Assembly: GCF_045679555.1 (NCBI RefSeq)
Contig: NC_092110.1
Span: 2,991,390 to 3,055,389 of the forward strand
Length of the DNA: 64,000 bases
From: Salvelinus alpinus
Taxonomy: Eukaryota; Chordata; Actinopteri; Salmoniformes; Salmonidae
Direction: 5' to 3'
The position numbers and the translations under genes were made by a program. This document shows, piece after piece, positions 56,386 to 64,000 of the stretch. The number at the start of each line of letters is the position of its first letter. The first letter of the stretch is position 1. Below the pieces are notes generated by a model. The model was not told the origin of the DNA. It was given only the letters and a program-made list of their open reading frames with translations, and made no database searches.

Positions 56386-56588
56386 ATGGCGCCCTTGCTG
56401 GATCATAAAATCGGCGATGCTATGTTGTCTTCTTTACCTTTGCGATCAAAATCGATTCTCCTAACATGTTCACTAATTTTGGTTATTTACTTGATGTCGC
56501 AGCCAGCTTTGGCCAAACCGAGTAGCCTCAAAGAGATCACTGACGGAAACTGGGAAGACATCTTGGCAGGGGAATGGATGATTGAATT
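56386..56588 (+). CDS. tmx1: tmx1 exon 1 (residues 1-67 and part of 68)
   Basis: Starts at the ATG and ends at donor GAATT|GTAAGT. It encodes the 12-residue leader, the hydrophobic signal segment and the start of the thioredoxin domain (EITDGNWEDILAGEWMIE). The base upstream of the ATG is only 45 bp from the end of a MITE. A short upstream ATG (56318-56320) followed at once by TGA lies inside that MITE. Confidence 0.95.
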
Positions 56589-59500
56589 GTAAGTACAGCT
56601 AGCAAGCATGCAAAGCTAACTGCTTAGTTAGCCATACAGCTACGTTGTTCTGCAATAGTCCGTTTTTTGTAGTCTTGAATCGGCACGTGTTGATTTTCAG
56701 ACCACACCTAATCACCTAGTTCTGATCTTGATAAGCTAGCGTAGCCTTGGCTTTAGAACGTTCGCTACATTATTGCATAGGCTTGCAGCTAGGAATCTAA
56801 AGGAAATGCTTTCAAGTACACACCATAATCAGGTCCAATGAGGTGGAAAGTTAGCGTTTGGCTGCTGGATACTGAGTATTGTTGTTAGGTGTCTACACAG
56901 AATTAACAGTGTTTCCTCTAGGAATTCTTTAAGCAACGGTGGCAAACTTAGTGGGGGTGGGAGGCACCATATAAATAAAAAAAGACACCCTCTTGGCCAC
57001 TGAGACAATTGCTGTTTTCAAGCTAATTTCCTGTAATTTTGTCATGGGGCAGAGAGAAATGTGCCATTTTAAAGACATTTTCTTGCATGTCTACACATTT
57101 TGCTATGGCGTATGCTGTGTTCTGCTATCTGAGTGACTCAAACATTATAACAAAATCTATGGGGCCCCATGCTATGACATTTTTGGAATTCCCAACAGAG
57201 ATCATTGCAGCACGGTCTGCGTTTTTCATTGAGACCACACATATACTATTCACACTTGATTTTTACACTCCCAACGATGAGATGAGATGTAGACTACTTT
57301 AACTTGAGGCAGCAAATTCTGAGAATGTGAATAATGTGACAAAGATGTGCTTTTATTACAATAGGGAGGCTAATGCGTAGAACGCAGAAAGACTAACATT
57401 TCCAAATAATCTGCGGGACAACAAAAATGTGTTCATCCCAGAGTTGTCTGTCTTGACTGCCCGCTCCCAACAGCAGCATGAAAAATGCAGACCACTCTGC
57501 AATGATCTGTCGAGATCCGCATGTCACAGGCCTCTACATTATGGTGTAGTTGAAATCTGAGATTGCTACATCCATTTTTTTTACTTAGGTTAATGGTAGC
57601 TATGGACTCTCGAAGAATATAACTTTAGTTCAACTGTCTAACCCCATTAAAACCCCAAATAAAGCTTGTTTTACTTCATTAATTGTAAACAGACACTGTA
57701 TAGCTTGCTTTTAGCTGTTCTGCTTACCGAAAAAGGTGACTTTGTTGTTATTTGAACTGCAGATAGGTTATGTATAGCTCTCGAAAAGCCTTCTCCGTAG
57801 GGTTTTCAGCTGTTAGTTTCTCCCACGATTGGCTGCATGTGGTCTACAAATCCAACACTGTATTTTAACGTTTAGGAACATCAATAATAATCGCTTGCAA
57901 ATTATTATTTTTTTAAACATACACTACCGTTCAAAGGTTGGGGGTCACTTAGAAATGTCCTTGTTTTTGAAAGAAAATCACTTTTTTTTGTCCATTAAAA
58001 TAACATCAAATTGATCAGAAGTACAATGTAGACATTGTTCATGTTGTAAATGACTATTGTAGCTGGAAATGGCTGATTTTGAGTGGAATATCTACAGAGG
58101 CCCATTATCAGCAACCATCACTCCTGTGTTCCAATGGCACGTTGTGTTAGCTAATCCAAGTTTGTCATTTAAAAGGCTAATAGATCATTAGAAAACCCTT
58201 TTGCAATTATGTTAGCACAGCTGAAAACTGTTGTGCTGATTTAAAGAAGCAATACAACTGGCCTTTAGACTAGTTGAGTATCTGGAGCATCAGCATTTGT
58301 GGGTTTGATTAGTCTCAAAATGGACAGAAACAAAGAACTTTCTTCTGAAACTCGTCAGTCTATTCTTGTTCTGAGAAATGAAGGCTATTCCATGTGAGAA
58401 ATTGCCAAGAAACTGAAGATCTCGTACAACGCTGTGTACTACTCCCTTCACAGAACAGCGCAAACTGTCTCTAACCAGAATAGAAAGAGTGGGAGGCCCC
58501 GGTGCACATTAACAATGTCTACACTGTTTCTGATCAATTTGATGTTATTTTAATGGACAAAAAGTGCTTTTCCTTTCAAAAACAAGGACATTTCAAAGTG
58601 AACCCACTACCGTTCAAAAGTTTATGCTTTCATATCAGCCCAAAATAATCTTTCAAATTCAAAGATATACTTACTGTAGCAGTTTTGCACAGATCCATAT
58701 GCTGTGTGGGCCTCCAGTTGAACTACACTTCTTCACCAGTTACTTACACACAGGTGTTTGGAGCCCGCTAGATAGCTAATTAGCACAGGTGGCCTTGTTG
58801 TCTTTTGTCAACAAGCACTGTAACATGGAGATGTGGCCGTGTGGGAACTCCACCCCTATAAAGGTGTGTATGAAGTAATTATTTCTCGCTAATATGAAAG
58901 ATATGTTTTGTATGTTTCCAAAACCGTACCGCAAGCGATGCATTTTAACGTTCATAATGAGCATTGGGGCTCTTAACAAAAGTCCCCTGCCAGAAGATAC
59001 TATCGTCCATGGGAGCTAAAGGTGGTTAGCGGTCAATGAATAGGGTAGGTTGTGTTGACCTAGCTAAGGTATACTTCAGTGTCCATATGAAGAACTCTGA
59101 TTTTTACAATCCTAGATATGGCTAATGTTGATCATTCATAACATGTTGACAACTGCTACCATTGAATCTTGTGTAGTCGTGTCAGCTTATTTTGTTTGAA
59201 AACTGTCTAGCTAATGTTATTGTCATGCCAATGTTTGGCCCCAACTCACTCTTCCCCGGCAGCTTTGCCCCCTGGTGTCCGGCGTGCCAGCAGCTCCAAC
59301 CCATGTGGAATGAGTTTGCCGACTGGGGGGAGGACATGGGTGTCAACATAGCGAAAGTAGATGTTACTGAACAGCCTGGTATGTATACTCGCCTTCCCTG
59401 GCTGACTGACTGACTGCCTGCCTGACCGTCTGCTTGTCAATTACTTCCCTTTTCACGTTTCACAGAGCTCCGGGATGAAGTTTCCCCTAGGTACAGAACT

Positions 59501-62500
59501 GGGATCAGCTCCCTAACCTTAACTATTAGTAGGGGAAATGCTAAACTGACCCAAGATCACTGTCTATGGGCAACTGCACCCTACTCCTTTCATAGATAAA
59601 TTAGGCAGGGAGGGGTCAGAGAGCTTTGTATTAAGGCCCTGGCTGTTTCCCACAACACCCATTATGTTTTGTAGAGTAGACAATGCATGTGATTTTATCT
59701 AGCTATAGTCCCATCATTACCAGGTTTGTGTAGACCTCCTGTAATATTAGTCAAGAGCAAGATGATGTTGGTGTCATTCAGAGATATTAAGCCATATTCA
59801 CTAACATTCTGCTCTCCTTCCCGCACCTTAGGTTTGAGTGGACGATTCATTATCACTTCACTTCCGACCATCTACCAGTAAGTTCTCTCTTCCGTTACCC
59901 TGAAGTCACTGTATGTCTCATATCCTGTTCTTCTCACAGATGCATGGCAACAAACCTCAACTGCCAACCACTCTATGTAGACGGCACTCGGTCTCATCAG
60001 TAAATGTGATCATTTCAGTTTATAACCCTCACTGGAATGTGAGAGGCTGTTAGATGGCTTCAGACTTTGTCTGGGAAGACGAAATGTTACTGTTTCTTTC
60101 TCATGTCTCTTTTTTTTTTTTTGCTACTGCTGTGATCCTACGCCCAGTTTAGACACTAGCTTCCTATGTCGCTATAAAAAAAGTAAATGATTGTCAATGG
60201 TAAAACTGTAAATATATATAACCCTATAGCTTAGTGGCGCAATAGGCAAATAAACTACTTCTGTCCTTATTGTGGTTAATGCCACTATTGGCTTGTTAAC
60301 CTGTCTTCAATTGTGTGCTATATTTCTATAACTGTGTGTGTGTGAATCAGCTGTAAGGATGGTGTGTTCAGGAGGTACCAGGGGGCTCGCACCAAAGATG
60401 ACTTCCTAAGCTTTATTGATGAGAAGAAGTGGCAGGGCATTGAACCGGTGTCTTCCTGGTTTGGACCATCTTCCTTCATGTGAGTGGATTGTTTGAGCGT
60501 TAGTCTCCTCTCCAAACTGGGTCGTTCTGTGTGAAAATGAAACTAAATCTGTTTTGGATCTTTCTGAAATGTAATGAAAAGGTCAACTCAAGATGGGGAT
60601 GGGCATGAGTAATCAAGAACTCGAGTACTCAAACTGACGTCAACTCAATCTTTAACCAGAGATAAAAAATAATTATAATACTGTAAAACTATTTGGTTTA
60701 AAGTTTGTCTTGAAGACGACGTTAATTTGCTTTGACTCTAGTGTTCCATTTGTACATATGCCTTTGAGGGACCAAAAAATATATAAGCCAAGCATCAGAG
60801 TTATGTTCCCTAAATTCCCTTTCCCTCCGTGTCTCACGCCCTCCCTCTACTTCTGCGCCTACAGAAGTAAAAGCCTAATTTAAAAAACATATCTAACTGA
60901 CGAGATACACAAGCTACATTCCTTGCCAAATTATAGTTTTATCACAAATTCAAAATGGACTGGTTGACTGAAGTAGGGATATGTGTTCCAACAATGAGCT
61001 GCAGTTTTGGAATAATTGCGTCATTTTCTGCTTAGGCTATATTCCGGTTGTCACTAGTTACCACAGCCACAAAGTCAAAATTGGCTGTATCGTAAAAAAT
61101 TATGAAAACAAGTGTTATTTTCGGTCTTAATTTAAGGTTAGTTATAAGGTTAACGGTGTGGTTAGGTTTAAAATCAGATTAAGATGCTAAATTTTACAGA
61201 CAGGCAGGGTTTATGACTTTGTGGCTGTGGTAACTAACTTTAGTGGTGACCCTACTTTGTCAACTGTTAGTGGCCTTTAGAATTGGTTAGCCTAAGCTAC
61301 TAAACATAGACAGGTTCCACACTGGAAATATGCAAAAACATTAGTTTTCATCAATCATTAAGCCTACTCACCAAACATATTTTGGCCATAATTCATCTCC
61401 ATGCAGTGTTCAATGTAGAATTCTTAATCTATGTAGAAAATTCCACAGAACAGGCATAATAAACTCAATTGAACATCTGTATATTGAAAAGAAGACAGAT
61501 TTTGGTTTGTAAACCTGCAATGTATTTCAGCAAAACTGTTGCAATATATAGATATATTTTTAATGTTATATTACATGTTTTTACTATAAAATAGTTGTCT
61601 TGACTGTGATTAGGGCTCGGGATATAACAACGTCTTGTCTGCTAAATTAACAAAACAATGCTATGCCATTGCACAGCTAAAGGCTTCTACACGCAAGCGC
61701 CACACTGCTGAGGTAACTACCTTTTTTGAAGATTGTGTTCAACGCTATAATATAATACACCTGTTAGCAACGGGTGTGGTTGAAATAGCCGAATCCACAA
61801 ATTTGAAGCGGTGTCCAGATATTTTTGTGTATGAGGCAATTAGTATTTGTTATCTGTAGTGGATATTATAAATTGGGCATTGTTGCTCACTGTTGGCATA
61901 TAGATAAATTAGAAATGTATTTTCCAGTGCCGGCCTTAAAAAAATCTTCTGACAGGTCAAATGCCCATTCCTGTTTAGAGCAGTGATCAGCAAACATTTT
62001 TGTAGAAAAGCCAACGGTAAAGCCTTGTCAGAGTTTCTAAACTCAGAGGCGCAACATCACGAGACTTGCGGGAACGGTGGCAAAACAGGCCAAGCAGACC
62101 AGGTTTGAGAAGTGAAAAATTCTTCCTTGGTGGTTAATTTTCTCAATCTAAAGGCACAACCTAGATTCAAGCCACAGTCTTAAATAGTTGAACGGTAATT
62201 ACTCCAAACTCGCGAAAGTGTCAAACTGACACGTTAACATTTTCATCAAAAACGACTTTATATCGAAGGAGTGCCTTTGATTTGACCGCCTGTGCAGTTT
62301 GGCACGAGATGACCGTTAGACCCGATAACGTGTTTCTGAGCTTAGCTATCCAACGTCGCCATGACATCACCTACAAGTGTGATTGGGGATTTCTATTGGA
62401 GAAGCAGTTTCTGCCTATCTCAGTGTACTGTTTTTTTTCTTTCTCGTCTTGTGCTGTTGGCGGTAGGTGCAATTGATTCCTACTAGGTGCAATTGATTCC

Positions 62501-63699
62501 TACTAGGTGCAATTGATTCCTACTAGGTGCAATTGATTCCTACTAGGTGCAATTGATTCCTACTAGGTGCAATTGATTCCTACTAGGTGCAATTGATTCC
62601 TACTAGGTGCAATTGATTCCTACTAGGTGCAATTGATTCCTACTAGGTGCGAAGGGCTTTGGAAAAGTGTTCCCATTTTAACCATTTAATTTGTACGCCA
62701 ACCCAGCGGACCACGAGAGCTAAATCAAGTGCACCTACTGCGCTGGCCAATCAGATCAAATCACAGTGCTTACAGTATCAAACCTTTTTGTGGATACTAA
62801 CTTAACTTTTAAAAACCATAACCAGAGAGAGACTGTCAAAGAATACAGCAAAGAGCTGCTGTTTTTATGAGTGAGATCATGTGTATCAATAGGCTTACGT
62901 TTTTGTTATTAGCTGCTCGTAGTGTTTAGTTTGATATCGTGGAATATTTCACTTTCTCTGATCATAGGAACAACAACCTCATTCCTGCTGAGCTGTTTTT
63001 TATTACGTTAATGGTGCATAGACTTACATTTTTTTTAAAGCCACGTTTAAAAAAAAAAAAAAAAAAATTGCTTTTTGACTGTGAAAGTGATCTTGACTCA
63101 GAGGTTGGTGACTGCTTTCGAGGGAGGATGTTTCATACATATTTGTAGTTTCGGTCCAAAGGGATTGTTGCGATATTTAACACTATAACATGAGTGACTG
63201 TACCCAGTATGTGATATAGGGGTAGTTGACTCTACATGGAAATGTATGGTAGTTGTCTCATGAAGACCGCATCTTATTTTTACTCATTCTTAACCACAAT
63301 TGTTCTTATCAGTGACACACACTACACTTCAGAACCACAGGAAATATCAAATACTACACTCCAACCTCTCCTGGTAGTTACTTGCCACTTAGTTTTAGGT
63401 TTAGACATATAACCAGCAGGCCCAAATGGCACCCTACTCCCTATGTAGTGTACTACATTTGACCATAGCCCTGGTCAAAAGTAGAGCCCTATATAGGAAA
63501 TAGGGTGCCATTTGGAATGCGGCCATGCTTATTTCTCCCTCTGTCAGCCATTCTGACACTTTAACCTGGTTACTATCTTTGTTTTTGGCTGTTGATTATT
63601 AGATTCTCATTAAAAAGTCTTAAAGGTATTTATTCCTTTTCTTTCCTCTGCAGGATGAACACAATGTCAGCTCTCTTCAAGTTGTCAATGTTCATTCGG
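56386..63699 (+). CDS. tmx1: Thioredoxin-related transmembrane protein 1, exons 1-5, partial
   Basis: TMX1 is an ER membrane protein-disulfide oxidoreductase that acts on membrane-bound clients. Joined exons 56386-56588, 59263-59378, 59832-59877, 60351-60479 and 63654-63699 give 180 codons. Seen: a hydrophobic signal segment (about residues 24-43, ending PALA), thioredoxin fold with WCPAC (C73, C76), KVDVTEQPG, cis-proline P118 in SLPT, and EPVSSWFGPSSFM. The CPAC active site, instead of CGHC, is diagnostic of TMX1 as I know the family. The human protein has about 280 residues; here the membrane anchor and acidic cytosolic tail lie past the window. A second in-frame Met13 would give a more typical signal-peptide length. 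The ATG at 56386 has a good context (A at -3, G at +4). Confidence 0.96.
56589..59262 (+). other. tmx1 intron 1
   Basis: Contains a deleted Tc1-like element (57916-58612). The rest, including 56900-57550 with weak open frames, shows no recognisable exon. Confidence 0.65.
57916..58612 (+). mobile_element. Internally deleted Tc1-like element
   Basis: The left end carries ACTACCGTTCAAAGGTTGGG and CTTAGAAATGTCCTTG. The interior has ATG at 58321 starting a transposase N terminus (DRNKELSSETRQSILVLRNE) with a stop after about 25 codons, and then jumps to terminal sequence (AACAAGGACATTTCAAAGTG). Beyond it, another CTACCGTTCAAAAGTTT occurs in direct, not inverted, orientation, so the right TIR is lost and a second copy may begin there. 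Confidence 0.7.
59263..59378 (+). CDS. tmx1: tmx1 exon 2 (residues 68-106 and part of 107)
   Basis: Acceptor CCCCGGCAG|CTTTG and donor CAGCCTG|GTATGT bound 116 nt. It encodes FFAPWCPACQQLQP with the redox-active cysteines, EFADWGEDMGVNIAKVDVTE and QP. Confidence 0.96.
59832..59877 (+). CDS. tmx1: tmx1 exon 3 (residues 107-121 and part of 122)
   Basis: A 46-nt exon between CACCTTAG|GTTTG and TACCA|GTAAGT. It encodes GLSGRFIITSLPTIY, including the cis-proline loop of the thioredoxin fold. Confidence 0.95.
60351..60479 (+). CDS. tmx1: tmx1 exon 4 (residues 122-164 and part of 165)
   Basis: Acceptor GTGAATCAG|CTG and donor TTCAT|GTGAGT bound 129 nt. It encodes HCKDGVFRRYQGARTKDDFL and KKWQGIEPVSSWFGPSSF, the end of the thioredoxin domain. 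Confidence 0.95.
61050..61243. mobile_element. MITE, second copy of the element at 56148
   Basis: Ends CACTAGTTACCACAGCCACA and TTTGTGGCTGTGGTAACTAA are inverted copies of each other. The interior shares the TTAAGGTTAG and GTGTGGTTAGG words with the copy next to the tmx1 start. Confidence 0.75.
62464..62650 (+). repeat. 20-bp minisatellite, 9 copies
   Basis: The unit TAGGTGCAATTGATTCCTAC repeats nine times with essentially no divergence, then stops at TAGGTGCGAAGG. Homogeneity suggests recent expansion. Confidence 0.95.
63422..63515. repeat. Palindromic repeat (hairpin)
   Basis: The arm 63422-63456 (CCAAATGGCACCCTACTCCC...) is the near reverse complement of 63481-63515 (...ATAGGGTGCCATTTGG). 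The centre TTTGACCATAGCCCTGGTCAAA is itself palindromic. This is a frequent salmonid repeat; a partial copy is at 27496-27580. Confidence 0.8.
63654..63699 (+). CDS. tmx1: tmx1 exon 5 (residues 165-180)
   Basis: Acceptor CTCTGCAG|GATG and donor ATTCGG|GTGAGT bound 46 nt. It encodes MMNTMSALFKLSMFIR, the segment just before the membrane helix in TMX1. The next exon is outside the window. Confidence 0.93.
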
Positions 63700-63786
63700 G
63701 TGAGTCCTGCTGTTGCCATCTCCCTGCGTGCTGTTAGACCCGATTCGTACCACACTTTGGAACAAGGCCTTTAGCGTTCTGGTCAT

Positions 63787-64000
63787 TAAGTATTCATAAC
63801 CCTTGACTTATTCCACATTTTGTGTTACAGCCTGAATTCAACATTAATTCTCACCAATCTACACACACACACTACCCCATAATGACAAAATGAAAACATG
63901 TATTTAGAAATTTTAACAAATGTATTGAAAATGAAATATGGAAATATCTCATTTACATGTTAGAATCATCTTTGGCAGTGATTACAGCTCTGAGTCTTTC
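63787..64000 (-). mobile_element. Tc1-like element, left end, cut by window edge
   Basis: GTATTCATAACCCTTGACTT, then CCCCATAATGACAAAATG and the antisense transposase end (TCTTTGGCAGTGATTACAGC) are a fourth Tc1 family left end. It lies in tmx1 intron 5 and continues past the window. Confidence 0.75.

Larger units (their letters stand above)
60480..63653 (+). other. tmx1 intron 4
   Basis: Holds a MITE (61050-61243), a 20-bp minisatellite (62464-62650), an A-run near 63050 and a palindromic repeat (63422-63515). No additional exon is seen. Confidence 0.7.

Noticed and set aside
62464..62650. CRISPR-like array
   Set aside because: A pure tandem repeat of a 20-bp unit in an intron, without spacers or neighbouring cas genes.

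Overview
This is vertebrate nuclear DNA, most likely from a salmonid fish. The real genes are split into short exons with canonical GT/AG introns. The space between exons is packed with Tc1-like transposons, tRNA-derived SINEs of the HpaI type, L2-like LINE copies, Ty3 LTR elements and very long (CA)n, (TCTA)n and (GA)n tracts. The salmonid assignment is inference from recognised repeat families, not from a search.

Two host genes are supported. (1) kcnk2 (TREK-1 two-pore-domain K+ channel), plus strand, is complete in eight exons from about 9.45 kb to the stop at 27203. Joining the exons gives 413 codons, against 411 for the human MAAP isoform, with both TIGFG selectivity filters. The start codon is split across the exon 1/exon 2 junction. 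Numbering matches human TREK-1 residue for residue through the channel core, so known sites can be read directly: C93, E306, S333 and S351 are kept, but the extracellular proton-sensing His126 is Leu. (2) tmx1 (thioredoxin-related transmembrane protein 1), plus strand, begins at 56386. Its first five exons (180 codons, active site CPAC) are present, and the transmembrane and cytosolic parts lie beyond the right edge.

Layout: 1-3.1 kb, a decayed hAT transposon inserted in a Tc1 element; 3.1-9.4 kb, Tc1 and LINE remnants and an LTR-like block; 9.4-27.2 kb, kcnk2 with repeat-filled introns, including a solo LTR inside a Tc1 element in intron 4, a nested pair of TIR elements in intron 5 and a TIR transposon carrying a LINE in intron 7; 27.2-34 kb, kcnk2 3' flank with SINEs and a tandem repeat; 34-40.4 kb, a LINE split by a nearly intact Tc1 element, abutting a Ty3 element with the usual RT-RNaseH-integrase order; 40.4-47.5 kb, mostly non-coding with a telomere-like tract, a Tc1 remnant, a 20-bp minisatellite and a possible orphan exon; 47.5-51.6 kb, a three-layer nest (TIR element, HpaI-like SINE, Ty3 element) whose Ty3 element has integrase ahead of RT, as in the Gmr1 group; 53.3-54.9 kb, a third LINE copy; 56.1-63.7 kb, tmx1, whose start codon lies about 45 bp from a MITE; 63.8-64 kb, the start of another Tc1 element.

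No operon-like or prokaryotic system is present. The points most worth checking are the His126 substitution, the splice-created start codon, the integrase-first Ty3 element and the transposon contributions to the tmx1 promoter and to a kcnk2 splice donor.
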